A stretch of DNA of 64,000 nt from Adiantum capillus-veneris (Eukaryota > Streptophyta > Polypodiopsida > Polypodiales > Pteridaceae): positions 146,780,140 to 146,844,139 of the forward strand of contig CM043955.1 of the NCBI GenBank assembly GCA_014529385.2, in the 5' to 3' direction. This document shows positions 1 through 11,941 of the stretch, in pieces; the first letter of the stretch is position 1, and every line of letters starts with the position of its first letter. The notes under the pieces are model-generated. The model ran no database searches and was not told the origin of the DNA. It saw nothing but the letters and a program-made list of their open reading frames with translations. The position numbers were made by a program, and so were the translations under genes.

Positions 1-1161
1 GCTAAAGTCCATGAATAGTCCATACACTAGTCCCACCATGTATATATTTCTTTATTCACCAATAATCCTCCTCCATGCATGGGTCAAGGGCAACTTGGAT
101 GCTTTGTATTATAATATGACAAAGGAGGGGCTCACTCTTGGATGCATTGTACAAATTCAACAAAGGAGGGGGCCACTAAAAGACTTTTGCAGGCATAAAA
201 ACAGGCTTTTTGGTGAGAATTTTGGCACCTATCTCCACTCCGAATTTGGAACGGTGGTCAAAAGAGAAAATGTAGCCCACGCTCTGAATAATCACCTCAA
301 AGTTTTTCATGATTTTTGGAGCTACCAGCGGTGAGCTATGATTTTTTGAGTGGACCCCAGTCTGTCCACTTTTCTCACAAGTAGTCCTTAGTCTTCTCTC
401 ACCCTTCCACACACCTACTCACTCTTACACATCCCTCCCTCTCCTTCTCTCACTCAAACCTGCAATTTCCACGGCTTCTCCCACCCTCTTCACCATTACC
501 CTTCTCTCTCATCCCTATAGTTCTTTTATGAACCTCTACATACATACACCCTCTCCATGTGTCTCTCTATTGCTTCTATGTTACAATTTCATTTACCTCT
601 CCTAAAAATATCTAAAATTCAGCATCTTAACCATGATAACTACTGAAATTTGAGTATTTTTCATCAACAAATCCTCTTTTCATCGTGGTGGTCAACCGTA
701 GTGGCGGCGTAAAGAAGCGAAGAAGAAGAAGAAGACCAGCGGTCATTTTTTCCACAATCTACACAAGGGTGAGTTCAAGCTTCTTCAAAGCTTCACCATC
801 TCAATGATTCTTTTTTAATTCACCCCTCTTCCTTCATCAAATCAACTCATCCTACCCATTGTAAATGTATCACTAACAATTCTAGTGATTATTACCACTA
901 ACAACTAACTTCTCTTGTAAAAATGCACCCACACTATCAACATATGGAGTAGGCAACCACACAAGTAAATCAAATTCACTCACTCCCATGGAAGTTTCTC
1001 TCTTTTCACCACATCAATAATTCTCTTACTTGAGCCCACATCCATGTGACTCAAGAGAAAAGAGAGACCCCATTCTCATTTGAAATTCATAAAAATTCAT
1101 AATCCTTGATCTTTCCTAATAAAATTGATTAGGCTTAATCTTAATCAAGGCTTCTAAAACC

Positions 1162-1169
1162 TATAAATA
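1162..1169 (+). promoter_or_regulatory. TATA box in 5' LTR of El-1
   Basis: TATAAATA followed by GAACCC, a good plant TATA box. The same motif is kept at the equivalent place in the 3' LTR. RNA start would be expected about 30 bases downstream, near 1195. Position within the LTR and conservation support it; no transcript data. Confidence 0.6.
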
Positions 1170-1667
1170 GAACCCATTCCTCCTTGTAAAAGACATCACT
1201 ATACCATTGCACACTAGATTGAGCGTACCACACGCCAGTTCTATCTTGGTTGTAAAGAGAGAGTAAGCTTTCTATACACCATCACCTTGGTGCATAGAAA
1301 AGCTTGAGCTAGTTTGAGTGAGTGAGAGTAGAAGATATTCTTCCTACCATTGTTGTATCTACCCCAACATCAATGAATTGGTAGTTTTGGGTGCAATTCA
1401 TGTCCAAAGGCTCACGCTTCTCCTCCAATTTGGCTTGGCAAACTCATTCAGCTTCATAAGGTGACTTGTTTCATTGAAGGTTGTTGTTTTGTTGCTTGTG
1501 ATTCATTGGCTATTGTTTGGCTACCATTGTAAGAGGGTGGATGGTGAGAGGGCTCCCATAACCCTAAGACAATGTGCTAGTGATGCTATAACCAAATCTT
1601 GTCACTTGATTCCGCAAGCTCTAAGTTCCTTTTTGTGCAAAATATAAAGTTAAAGCTAAGTTATACA

Positions 1668-1670
<3 letters not shown>

Positions 1671-1744
<74 letters not shown>
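1671..1744. repeat. (CT)n microsatellite in 5' LTR
   Basis: Uninterrupted CT dinucleotides. The 3' LTR has a shorter tract at about 10231-10292, so the length changed after insertion. Confidence 0.95.
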
Positions 1745-1747
<3 letters not shown>

Positions 1748-2010
1748 TTTTAGTGTGTGAGAGTGTTCCATTGGTGTTAGGGTTAGTGTAAATTCCTTGC
1801 TTGTTCGTGGGTTGCTCTAACGATTCTCCTCTTTTGCGTCCTAGTTCGCTCTTAAACTAGGTGGTGCCCCTTGTGTAGTTGGGATTTGGATGTGGGTTTG
1901 TTGTTTTGGTTTGTGTTGTGTTGTGCCCCAGCCCCATTGAGCAGCACGGGAGCCTTGAAGGGTGTCTAGAGGTTTCTCTTCTTGTTGCCCATCCCGGACC
2001 GCCTCAATTT

Positions 2011-2029
2011 TGGTGCCCCCACGGAGGAC
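2011..2029 (+). other. Candidate primer-binding site of El-1
   Basis: TGGTGCCCCCACGGAGGAC starts five bases after the LTR end. A PBS begins TGG, complementary to the tRNA CCA end. It resembles the layout of the Asp-tRNA-type site TGGCGCC... seen in El-3 and El-4, but the sequence differs and the tRNA cannot be named. Confidence 0.5.
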
Positions 2030-2083
2030 AGGCTTTTGTATGTTTTGTGAAGGCTCAAACTTTAGCATAATCAAGTAGCTTGC

Positions 2084-2296
2084 ATGAATCACGAGAATTT
2101 GTATGATCCTTTCATTCCCATTGCAAGGCAAAAGGTACACATAACTGTTAGTACTAAGTTGCAATTTCAGCGAGTAATTCATAGAATTTTAGGTCCTCTT
2201 AGGTTGGTAGAGATGAACGCATCAGTAAATCCTTTTATTTTGCCTCTCATTAGGTACGACCTTAGTTTGGACGTCTATATTTTTGTTTTGTTTTAA
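2084..2296 (+). CDS. Leader ORF A of El-1, first of two related small ORFs
   Basis: A 70-codon ORF between the primer site and gag. It is related to the next ORF (2318-2536): both share a V-[HN]-I-[TA]-[VI]-S pattern, [LI]-[QH]-F-Q, a later S-x-N-P block, LPLI and a DV-x-IF-[VI]-L ending at the stop codon. I do not recognise the family. No zinc or catalytic motif is visible; the peptide is hydrophobic and beta-rich looking. It could be a duplicated leader peptide, a remnant of a longer gag N-terminus, or a captured exon. Matching ends of the two ORFs argue that the reading frame once mattered. Confidence 0.4.
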   Translation: MNHENLYDPFIPIARQKVHITVSTKLQFQRVIHRILGPLRLVEMNASVNPFILPLIRYDLSLDVYIFVLF

Positions 2297-2317
2297 GAAT
2301 TAGATTATGCATAGACC

Positions 2318-2536
2318 ATGGATAATGGCCCAGGAATACAGGTTTTTCCCTTTCATTTCACTCCACACATTAGAGTGAACATTGCAATTAGTAGAAAAAT
2401 CCATTTTCAACAACGTATGGTATTCATGTTTGGTGCCGAAAGAGTAGGAGAAATTCTCGCGTCACCAAACCCTGTCATTCTACCTCTTATTGATTATCAT
2501 AGGTCATTTGATGTGAATATTTTTATTTTGTTGTAG
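2318..2536 (+). CDS. Leader ORF B of El-1, tandem copy of leader ORF A
   Basis: A 72-codon ORF 234 bases downstream of ORF A, diverged but clearly similar at protein level, ending at the same relative place. The copies differ far more from each other than the two LTRs do, so the duplication is older than this insertion and was probably carried by the family. Function unknown. It ends just before the gag region. Confidence 0.4.
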   Translation: MDNGPGIQVFPFHFTPHIRVNIAISRKIHFQQRMVFMFGAERVGEILASPNPVILPLIDYHRSFDVNIFILL

Positions 2537-2620
2537 AATAGATTGCAATTTAGAAAATATTATTGTGTAAATCTTTTAAAGAAAGAAAAAACAAAATCGC
2601 GTCACTTTGAAATCAATTCA

Positions 2621-3142
2621 ATGGAGAGCCAACGCCAAATGTCTGGATATCCTCTTTTCTTTGGAGAGCCTGGAGAGGATGCAAAATTATTTCTAGCGAA
2701 TTTCAAGATGTCTTGTCGTATCAAGAGGATAGTAACTGATCAAGAACGTGTAGAAATGTTTGAGGTGGTCCTTAGGAAAGATGCTAGCACTTGGTTTGAC
2801 TCTTTGCCTGAGGAAGTTAAAGGGAATTACACGGAAGTTTTGAATCGTTTCAAGAAATACTTCTTTGATCCCCAAAACACTCAGAAATTATGGCAAGACA
2901 TTGTTTCTCATAAGCAAAAAGACTTAGATGACTACTACTTGTACAAGCAAGAGTTCCTACGTCTTTGGGCTCTATGGATACAAAATGTTGCTAACCCTGG
3001 TGATGGTGCAGAATTTCTAAAGAAGGAGAGGTTCATAGCCGGACTCTTTCCTGACCTTAAGGTAAAATTTGAGGCGGGTGCACCTGCTACCTTTGATGCA
3101 GCTGAAACTAGGGCTGCTGAGAAATATAGGAAACTCAAGTGA
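2621..3142 (+). pseudogene. gag: El-1 gag (capsid domain), ends in premature TGA
   Basis: The product is the retrotransposon Gag capsid-like domain (Retrotrans_gag family), which packages element RNA. It shows F-x-G-E-P near the start, W-F-D-S-L in the middle and F-I-A-G-L-x-P-D-L in the C-terminal part. An upstream in-frame ATG at 2543 exists, but the ATG at 2621 begins the gag-like sequence. The TGA at 3140-3142 is in frame with the next segment, so gag and pol once formed one frame; the TGA probably replaces CGA by a C-to-T change. Programmed readthrough is possible but less likely, because a second TGA of the same kind sits in pol. Confidence 0.8.
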
Positions 3143-4717
3143 TTAAGGGGGCAGGTTCCAATAGAAGGTCTTAGACCCAAAGGTAAGTCACAAGCATCAA
3201 CATCTAATGAGCTTCCTGAGGTAACGACGGAAGTGATTGAGAAGTTAAATGAATCTTTAAGCATCTTGTCAATTCACCTTGCACAAGTTGTAGGTCCAAA
3301 GGGACAAGCAAAGAAATCTGAAGAGCGAGACCCACGACCTAGGAGAGTCTTGCAATGTTGGAATTGCGGTGATTCTGGACATGGGATGTATAATTGTCCT
3401 TGGCCCCGTGGGGAGCCAGGGAGACCTAATTTGAATTACCCAGTGATGAATGTAGGTGAAGGAACTAGTCAGCAACCACGGCTTATAAAAAGGACAAATG
3501 GAGCAAGACCACCTCCACAAGGAGTGGAAGGAGTTCCACCTTTGCCATACCCAAACATGCATGTGGTAGAGGTGACAAATTCAAGAGAGGTTGACATGGA
3601 AGCAAATGGCATTAAGCGTGGCCGAGGGAAAGGTAAGGAGAAAGAAGGAGTTACATCACAAAGTGACCATGGACGAGAAAGGAAGGCAAAGGAAACCAAG
3701 GAAGCTAAGAGGACTCGACGTCATATCAACCTCCAAGACTTTCCTCTTGGACATGGAATGGCTCCATACAACCTGTTGGAAGACATGAGAGGTAAGGGTC
3801 CTGATATCTCATGGCCTCAATTTCTTGCATTATGTCCACAAGTTAGGAGGGATTTAACAAGGGCAGTTAGCACTAGGAGAAAGGTAAAAGAGAGTGTGCC
3901 TGTTGTAAAAATTGCACAAGCTGAAATGAATGAGGACATTACACCTGTGCTAGATTGTTACATAAAAGGGAGATTGGTTAGGAAAGGTCTAGTGGATGGG
4001 GGTGCACAAATTTGCATCATGACAGAGGGACTCATGCAAAAACTAGGCATGCACATCCATGAGACACCTGAAATTAAGGTCAAGATGGCAAACAATAGCA
4101 AGGCTAGGTGCGTAAGCATTTGTAAAAATGTTTTTGTGGAGGCCTTTGGCATTAAGAAGGCAGTGGATTTCTATGTCATGTCTACCAAAGGAAATGGTTA
4201 CCCATTTATCCTAGGGAGACCATGGCTAATGAAAATGCGAGCTTTGCAGGATTGGGAGAGTGGAAAGCTAATTTGCAGGAACGACAATCATAAGAAGGTT
4301 GTCTTTGACATGAAGGAGCAACGCCAAGAGGAGCTCCATGAAGAATCATCTCAAAGTGAGACGGAAGAAGGTTGGACCGATAACACTTCAGAAGAAGAAA
4401 GTAGCGGCAGCATTACTGAAGATGAGTCTTCCATCAAAGTCATGGGGGTAAGGTTTAAGCCAACCAACCAAGAGACCTCTTGTCAAGGTTTGGAGGAGGT
4501 AGGTTCCCAAGAGAACCAAAAAGTGGAAGATGAAAGAATGCTACAAGGTATGCTATCTACAACACTTACAAAGGATGAAAGAGAGGAGTTCAAATGTGTG
4601 CTAAGGAAATTTCCTAAGCTTTTTGCTAAAGACTACACCGATGTGCGTGGAGTAGATGCTGTTCAACACAAAATTGAGTTGAAGCCAGAGGCCACACCTA
4701 AGGCTCAGAAGCTATGA
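3143..4717 (+). pseudogene. El-1 gag C-terminus, zinc knuckle and aspartic protease
   Basis: Same frame as gag after its TGA. A CCHC knuckle of spacing C-x2-C-x4-H-x4-C lies at about 3358-3400 (C-W-N-C ... C-P-W-P), the nucleocapsid RNA-binding motif. A lysine/arginine-rich stretch follows. The retropepsin domain is near 3940-4240, with VDGGAQICIM as active-site region (D-G-G-A, a common plant gypsy variant) and ILGRPWL as the distal motif. The segment ends in the linker before RT at a TGA (4715-4717) where a CGA arginine is likely in the intact family. Product: nucleocapsid plus the protease that processes Gag-Pol. Confidence 0.8.
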
Positions 4718-6060
4718 AGTCTAGGAGTCATCAAGGAGCAGGCTTTACTCAAGGAGGTAAGAAAGCTTCTAGTAGCAGGTTTCATTTATCCAGTGGAGAA
4801 TTCAGAGTGGGTCTCTCCCGTTGTTGTCACTCCTAAGAAAAATGGAAAGTGGAGGGTGTGTGTGGATTACCGTCCACTCAATGAGGCAACAAAAAGAGAT
4901 CACTTTCCCCTCCCATTTCAGGATGAGATACTAAATGAGGTAGCTGGTCATGAGAAGTACACTGTGTGTGATGGCTACTCAGGCTACTTTCAAATAGGTA
5001 TCGCATTGGAAGATCAATTGAAAACAACCTTTATCACTCCTTGGGGTTGTTATGCTTTTAGAGTCATGCCATTTGGTCTGACAAATGCTCCTGCAACATT
5101 CCAACGTTTCATGAACATGGTGTTTCAAACATTCTTTGGAAAGTCAATTAGGGTGTTCATTGATGATTTCTGCATTTATAGCTCAAAATCATTGCATCTA
5201 CAAAGGGTAGAAGAAGGTTTAAAGAAGCTCTACGACATGGGAGGTCAACTCAACCCCGACAAGTTCCACATAGGTGAGGATGAAGTGATCTTGCTCGGTC
5301 ACAAGGTTTCCTATAAAGGCATTGAGGTGGATCCTTCAAAGGCAAAGGCTCTTATTGAGCTCCCATCACCTAAGAGTCTTAAGGAGGTCATCTCTTTCAT
5401 TCAGAAGGTGAAGTATATGTCACGCTTCATTCACTTAGCCTCGGAGTTGCTTCATCCTTTGCAAAAGTTGACACAACAAGTAGAATTTGCATGGTCTGAT
5501 GAGCTTGAAGAGTATTTTTGTAACATTAAAGTCATTTTGTCAGAGCTACCAACACTCATGCCTCCTTGTTGGGAGTACACATTCTTTGTTAGCTCTAGTG
5601 TTGGAAGGGAAACAATTGGTGCTGTGTTGCTACAACAAGATCCCCACAGTACAAGGATGAGACCCATCTACTTTGCTAGTAGGGTCATGAATGCTTTGGA
5701 GAGAGACTACACAGAAGCAGAACTCATGATGCTTTCTCTCATGTTTGCGGTGAGAAAGTTTAGATCCTACCTGCTACCAAAACCTTTTGTAATTCTCACT
5801 GCAGAAAATTTGTTCCCTTGGGTGTCATCTCAAATGAATCTTAGTACTAGGATATCAAAGTGGATTATGGAGTTGCAAGAGTTCCAATACTCTTTCAAGG
5901 TAGAAGATAGTGTGCGTGCACAATTGGCAGGGATTCTCACTTATAGGGTACATGAGAAGGAAATTAAGGTGCCTCAAGTAAAGACCCTACCATTGCCACT
6001 ACCAAAAAGTATTCTCAATGCTTTTACCTTGTTCTTTGATGGAGCTTTTCGACGAGCCAA
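4718..6060 (+). pseudogene. El-1 reverse transcriptase and first (degenerate) RNase H
   Basis: In frame with the preceding segment across the TGA. RT motifs are plain: VSPVVVTPKKNGKWR, VDYRPLN, the FGLTNAPATFQR block, and catalytic F-I-D-D at about 5158-5169. The following RNase H-like connection domain (about 5560-5960) reads SSSVGRETIGAVLLQQ where an active enzyme has an Asp; the later T-D position is T-A. So the first RNase H lacks its first catalytic Asp, as in Tat elements that carry a second one. The frame is lost near 6040-6068, where the second RNase H begins in another frame. Confidence 0.85.
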
Positions 6061-7898
6061 GGAAAGCAGGGGGAGGGCTAGTGTTGCTCAACCCAAGTGG
6101 AGAGGTGGTCATGAAAGAGAAGGTCAATCTACCAGGTTCAACTAGCAACAATAAAGCAAAATACGACGCACTACTTCATGGTTTGAAGATGTGCATTGGC
6201 CAAGGGATAAAACGTCTCATGGTAAAGGGAGATGCCCTTCTCATTGTTAAACAGATTTTAGGCATTTGGGCATGCAAGAATGAAAGCTTAAGGACAAAAG
6301 TTCATGCCATTCGTAGGATGTTTAATCAGTTTGAAGAAGTGCAACTATATCATATTCCGAGGAAACAAAATGAAGATGCCGATTTACTTGCACAACAAGC
6401 AGTTACATGTGTTGAGAGAGAAGTGCAGGTCATCATGGTGGCAGCAGCTGTCAAGCAACCGAGATACCAGGGATTGGAGTCATCGGATCCCATTATTGGC
6501 TACATTTTGGAGGGTGAGTTTCCACAAGACTTCACAAAGGCTCAAAAGAGGAGACTCATGAAGAAGGCAAGTTTCTATCTCTTCCTAGAAGGCTCCCTCT
6601 ATCAAAGAGGGAAGGATCAAGTGTGCAGAAGAGTACCAACTATCGAGGAAATTCCAGCCATTCTAAAAGGTTTGCATGAAGAGGCATGTGGTGGTCATTT
6701 TGCCCAAGAAGCAACTGTGAAGAAGATTTTGCTTGCGGGGTATGTTTGGCCAAGCTTGCATGTGGATGTTCAACATTGGTGTAAAAGCTGTCACAATTGT
6801 CAGACAAATGGAAATAGAAGGTTGGTGCATGGCCCGAGGCAAATAGTGCTTGCAAATGGACCCTTTGAAAAGTGGGGCATTGATGCTATGGGTCCTCTGC
6901 CTAGGACAAAAAATGGTAAACTCTACATTCTAGTGGCTGTAGACTATATGACTAGGTGGGTGGAAGCTCAAAGTGTGGCAAGAGTGAATGAGAGGACAGT
7001 TAGCAAGTTTGTGTACAATCACATTTGTTGCAGATTTGGCACACCTTTGGAGATTGTTTCTGATAATGGTCCAGGGTTTAGGAAGGGCTTGCTCACAGAA
7101 GTTTGTGAAGAGCTTCACATTCTACATCGTCATAGCACACCATACTACCCACAGTCAAATGGTTTGGTGGAGAAGGCTAATGGTGTCATTGCAGGAATCA
7201 TTAGAAAGATGGTGCAAAACAAAACAAAATTATGGGATGACTTCTTGGATGCTGCCTTGTGGGCATATCGAACCACATATAGGGAAGCCACGGAGTTCAC
7301 ACCATTTCACTTGGTCTATGGTCAAGAGGCTTTGCAGCCTATCAAGCTCAACATTCCAACAATGCGACTTCATGGCAAAGGAGCACAAGATGATCAAGAG
7401 GTATGGATGGATCGACTTCTTACGTTAGTGGAGCTTGAGTGGAAAAGAGAAGCAGCATATGAGTGCTACAAGAGGAAAGCCACACAAGCGAAAGAAACGC
7501 ACGACAAGAAACTGAAGGACAAAGGCATCAAGGAAGGAGAGCTTGTGCTAAGGTATGACAATCGACTTGACAATCGTTTTGATGCCAAGTTTGAAACTAG
7601 ATGGCAAGGGCCATACATAGTCAAGAAGGATTTCAATTCTAGTTACTATCAGCTTATGGACTTGAATGGTAAAGAGCACTTTAGGAAGGTAAACGGGTAT
7701 CGCTTGAAGCCCTATTTGAGTCGCCTTCTACCAAAGGATCTACCAAAGATCTGTCCAAAGGCCTCTGTCTCATGTAAGTATTGTTACATGAAGCATGAGT
7801 GTAACTCCAGCCAAAATTCTGAGGGGCCAAACAATGAAGATCTTGTCAAGGACTCTGAAGCACTCTCTTTGGAAAAGATGCTCTATGATGGTACATGA
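6040..7898 (+). pseudogene. El-1 second RNase H and integrase
   Basis: The frame is shifted by one relative to RT; the shift lies between about 6040 and 6068, inside the start of the domain (F-D-G-A on one side, A-G-G-G-L-V-L on the other). The second RNase H continues with NNKAKYDALLHGL. Integrase follows: HHCC zinc module at about 6675-6810 (H...H...CKSCHNC), catalytic core with D of GIDAMGP, D of SDNGPGF and E of VEKANG all present, then a GPY/F-type module (RWQGPYIVKK ... NGYRLKPYL) at about 7590-7710. No chromodomain follows. The integrase reading itself is intact, and the ORF ends in TGA at 7896-7898 just before a purine tract. Confidence 0.85.
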
Positions 7899-7913
7899 AT
7901 ATACCATCATCCT

Positions 7914-7922
7914 GGGGGAGGG
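7914..7922 (+). other. Candidate polypurine tract of El-1
   Basis: GGGGGAGGG lies 15 bases after the pol stop. If it primes plus-strand synthesis, the 3' LTR starts near 7923 and is about 2.6 kb long, with about 640 bp of the 5' LTR outside the window. The following bases do not start with TG, so the boundary is unproven. AAGGAGGGA near 8455 is an alternative. Confidence 0.45.
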
Positions 7923-8557
7923 CTAAGGATAGCCGTTTTTTCGGCTCTCCATAATTGCCATAGTAAGTTACTACACCCTACCAAATTCACCCAAACGCTA
8001 TGGCTGTCCCTACCATTTCACTGTACATAGGCGTGTGTGAGTTAGGGGCTTTTCCCATATCTTCTTAAAAACCCTCAGCTAGCTTGTCACTGGGCTAGTT
8101 GAGCCAAAAAAAAAAAAAAAAGTATATTATGGCCTCTTTGTGTGTAAATATTTCATTGTATATATGGCCTAAATACAGGGATTTTTTATAATTATTTTGG
8201 TATTTTATTTAAATATTTCTACTTAGGTGTGTGTTTTATTAAACCTATGTACACCTTCTTTCATCCTCTTACACCATAATTATATTTTTTGCCAATATAT
8301 ATATACTCTAACCTCATATTTTTCCTTTATACAAATCACTCCCACATTTTCACCTTCACCCCCGTGAAAACAAAAAATTGATTTCTACTCATTGGTTATG
8401 TTTATTATATTATTTATTTGCATACCTTTTCCTCTTTCACCCAAAATAATTCAAGGAGGGACCATATCATATGATTCCAATATCTTTCCATATCCATAAC
8501 TCCTCCATATTTTTATTATTGTTTTTACTCATTATTCTAACACCATGTGCTCATTGA

Positions 8558-10227
8558 GCTAAAGTCCATGAATAGTCCATACACTAGTCCCACCATGTAT
8601 ATATTTCTTTATTCACCAATAATCCTCCTCCATGCATGGGTCAAGGGCAACTTGGATGCTTTGTATTATAATATGACAAAAGAGGGGCTCACTCTTGGAT
8701 GCATTGTACACATTCAACAAAGGAGGGGGCCACTAAAAGACTTTTGCAGGCATAAAAACAAGCTTTTTGGTGAGAATTTTGGCACCTATCTCTACTCCGA
8801 ATTTGGAGCGGTGATCACAAGAGAAAATGTAGCCCACGCTCTGAATAATCACCTCAAATTTTTTCATGATTTTTGGAGCTACCAGCGGTGAGCTATGATT
8901 TTTTGAGTGGACCCCAGTCTGCCCACTTTTCTCACAAGTAGCCCTTAGTCTTCTCTCACCCTTCCACACACCTACTCACTCTTACACATCCCTCCCTCTT
9001 CTTCTCTCACTCAAACCTGCAATTTCCATGGCTTCTCCCACCCTCTTCACCATTACCCTTCTCTCTCATCCCTATAGTTCTTTTATGAACCTCTACATAC
9101 ATACACCCTCTCCATGTCTCTCTCTATTGCTTCTATGTTACAATTTCATTTACCTCTCCTAAAAATATCTAAAATTAAGCATCTTAACCATGATAACTTC
9201 TGAAATTTTAGGATTTTTCATCAACAAATCCTCTTTTCATCGTGGTGGTCAACCGTAGCGGCGGCGTAAAGAAGAGAAGAAGAAGAAGAAGAAGACCAGC
9301 GGTCATTTTTTCCACAATCTACACAAGGGTGAGTTCAAGCTTCTTCAAAGCTTCACCATCTCAATGATTCTCTTTTAATTCATCCCTCTTCCTTCATCAA
9401 ATCAACTCATCCTAGCCATTGTAAATGTATCACTAACAATTCTAGTGATTATTACCACTAACAACTAACTTCTCTTGTAAAAATGCACCCACACTATCAA
9501 CATATGGAGTAGGCAACCGCACAAGTAAAGCAAATTCACTCACTCCCATGAAAGTTTCTCTCCTTTCACCACATCAATAATTCTCTTACTTGAGCCCACA
9601 TCCATGTGACTCAAGAGAAAAGAGAGACCCCATTCTCATTTGAAATTCATAAAAATTCATAATCCTTGATCTTTCCTAATAAAATTGATTAGGCTTAATC
9701 CTAATCAAAGCTTCTAAAACCTATAAATAGAACCCATTCCTCCTTGTAAAAGACATCACTATACCATTGCACACTAGATTGAGCGTACCACACGCAAGTT
9801 CTATCTTGGTTGTAAAGAGAGAGTAAGCTTTCTATACACCATCACCTTGGTGCATAGAAAAGCTTGAGCTAGTTTGAGTGAGTGAGAGTAGAAGATATTC
9901 TTCCTACCATTGTTGTATCTACCCCAACATCAATGAATTGGTAGTTTTGGGTGCAATTCATGTCCAAAGGCTCACGCTTCTCCTCCAATTTGGCTTGGCA
10001 AACTCATTCAGCTTCATAAGGTGACTTGTTTCATTGAAGGTTGTTGTTTTGTTGCTTGTGATTCATTGGCTATTGTTTGGCTACCATTGTAAGAGGGTGG
10101 ATGGTGAGAGGGCTCCCATAACCCTAAGACAATGTGCTAGTGATGCTATAACCAAATCTTGTCACTTGATTCCGCAAGCTCTAAGTTCCTTTTTGTGCAA
10201 AATATAAAGTTAAAGCTAAGTTTTACA

Positions 10228-10295
<68 letters not shown>

Positions 10296-10556
10296 TTTTA
10301 GTGTGTGAGAGTGTTCCATTGGTGTTAGGGTTAGTGTAAATTCCTTGCTTGTTCGTGGGTTGCTCTAACGATTCTCCTCTTTTGCGTCCTAGTTCGCTCT
10401 TAAACTAGGTGGTGCCCCTTGTGTAGTTGGGATTTGGATGTGGGTTTGTTGTTTTGGTTTGTGTTGTGTTGTGCCCCAGCCCCATTGAGCAGCACGGGAG
10501 CCTTGAAGGGTGTCTAGAGGTTGCTCTTCTTGTTGCCCACCCCGGACCGCCTCACT
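8558..10556 (+). repeat. 3' LTR of El-1 (minimum extent)
   Basis: Matches 1-2006 throughout, ending in GCCTCA. The left limit given is only where the visible 5' copy starts; the true LTR start lies somewhere between 7923 and 8558. The 7900-8557 stretch has no gene: A/T-rich DNA with an A tract near 8105. The copies differ by scattered substitutions and by the length of the (CT)n tract. Confidence 0.9.
9722..9729 (+). promoter_or_regulatory. TATA box in 3' LTR of El-1
   Basis: TATAAATA, identical to the 5' LTR copy. In this position it could drive transcription into downstream DNA. Confidence 0.5.
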
Positions 10557-10955
10557 ATGTAAGTATGTGTTGAGGTGTGTGTGTGTGTGTGTGTGTGTGT
10601 GTCTGTCTATGTAAGTATTTGTTGAGGTGTGTGTGTGTTGAACAACAGTATGGGTTTGTCTTTGTTCACATGCACACACACACTTCGCTACCAACTGTTG
10701 GAAATACAGAGAGCAAGAGTGAGAGATCACCTTTTGTTGGTGGGGTTTGCAGAAACTCCAAGGGAGGTGTCTCCTCCATTGCTTTTTGTCTGTCAAACTC
10801 ACTCTGTCTCTCTCCCTCTCTCTCTCTAATAGTAAGGAGTCCCTCTCTCTATCTCTCTCTATTTCTCTCTCTCTCTCTCTTTATCTCTTTCTATGGTTCT
10901 CTCTCTCTCTCTCTCTCCCTATCACTCTCTGGCAGTAATGAGGCTCTCTCTCTCG

Positions 10956-10999
<44 letters not shown>

Positions 11000-11193
11000 A
11001 TGGTTCTCTCTCTTTCTCTCTCTCAATATCACACTTATAACGGATACACACGGCAGCGCCCCACGTGTTACTATAAAATAGAATATAATTGCATGTTGTC
11101 GCACGTGCGGTCATTATTGAGACCGTATACTTTTGTACGTCATATATAAAGGTCATGACAGAGAAAAACCACACCTCGTGAAAGAGAGTGAGT

Positions 11194-11246
<53 letters not shown>

Positions 11247-11723
11247 CCGTCGTCTTCATCTCCGACAGCAAGCCGACCCATCTTCGACATAAGGAAGGTC
11301 TGCGTCCTTAGAACGTTTGGCCCTCTCTCCCTCTCCCTCTGCTTCTGAAATTTCCCTCTGCCTTTGCCTCTATATCTCTCTCTGTTTCTGTCAGAGTATA
11401 TTGCATATCTAGCTCTGTCTTAACAAACAACACACACATACACTCACAAACACAACACACACACACAGAGACACACACACACACTCACAAACACACAGAC
11501 ACACAAATATAGCATACACACACACACACACAGACAAATATAACATACACACAAACACACAGAGACACAAATATAACATACACACACACACACACACACA
11601 CAAATATAACATACATACACACATACACATATAGATAGACACACACACATAACAAACACACACACACACACACAAACACAACACACACACACACAGGCCC
11701 TCTCTCTCTCTCCCTCTCTCTCC

Positions 11724-11802
<79 letters not shown>
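10557..11802. repeat. Microsatellite cluster (GT, CT, GA, CA)
   Basis: No gene. From left to right: (GT)n near 10577-10602, CT-rich tracts 10800-11030, (GA)n about 11194-11242, CA-rich tracts about 11427-11696 with interspersed AAATATA(G/A)CATACA units, and (CT)n about 11699-11800. Long ORFs here encode only simple repeats and are not real. Confidence 0.9.
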
Positions 11803-11803
<1 letters not shown>

Positions 11804-11805
<2 letters not shown>

Positions 11806-11864
11806 CTAAAGGCGCGCGTAGAGAGGCACAACCGGTCTGCATGTCTCTATGTGCACCTTTAGTA
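11804..11864. repeat. 61-bp foldback (TACTAAAGG ... CCTTTAGTA), left copy
   Basis: Imperfect inverted repeat: the first 21 bases pair with the last 21 at 18 positions, and both ends read TACTAA/TTAGTA. It ends 15 bases before the CACTA element. A second unit of the same length with the same ends lies at 19333-19393. It may be a tiny MITE or a hairpin RNA source. Confidence 0.65.
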
Positions 11865-11879
11865 CTGTGCATCCACTAG

Positions 11880-11891
11880 CACTACAAGAGG
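11880..11891 (+). repeat. Left terminal inverted repeat of CACTA element
   Basis: CACTACAAGAGG preceded by TAG; exact match in inverse orientation at the right end. Confidence 0.95.
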
Positions 11892-11941
11892 CTCTTCATA
11901 TTAGCGACGCTCACACAGCGACGCTCAAAAAAAAATTTCCC

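Larger units (their letters stand above)
1..2006 (+). repeat. 5' LTR of El-1 (truncated by window edge)
   Basis: Position 1 aligns with 8558. Similarity ends after GGACCGCCTCA at 2006, giving an LTR end in CA. Differences are denser in the first 400 bases. The stretch holds a TATA box, a (CT)n tract and no long ORF; small ORFs around 11-334 are not protein-like. It probably carries the promoter and polyadenylation signals of El-1. Confidence 0.9.
1..10556 (+). mobile_element. El-1: Ty3/gypsy LTR retrotransposon, Tat-like, left end cut by window
   Basis: The first 2006 bases recur at 8558-10556 with only a few percent mismatch, bracketing a gag-pol region in the same orientation. Pol order is protease, reverse transcriptase, RNase H, a second RNase H-like domain, integrase. 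A degenerate first RNase H followed by a second one is typical of the Tat branch of non-chromoviral plant gypsy elements. The left LTR starts outside the window, so target duplications cannot be checked. The coding frame is interrupted by two TGA codons and one frameshift, so this copy is probably dead, although the similar LTRs suggest a fairly recent insertion. Lineage is inferred from domain order. Confidence 0.9.

Noticed and set aside
11-412. Overlapping ORFs at the start of both El-1 LTRs
   Set aside because: Present in both LTR copies on both strands, no protein-like composition, and expected by chance in non-coding LTR.
3990-4020. D-G-G-A instead of D-S/T-G in the El-1 protease, and D-P-G-S in El-2, as inactivating changes
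   Set aside because: Both variants are common in plant gypsy proteases and need not mean loss of activity.
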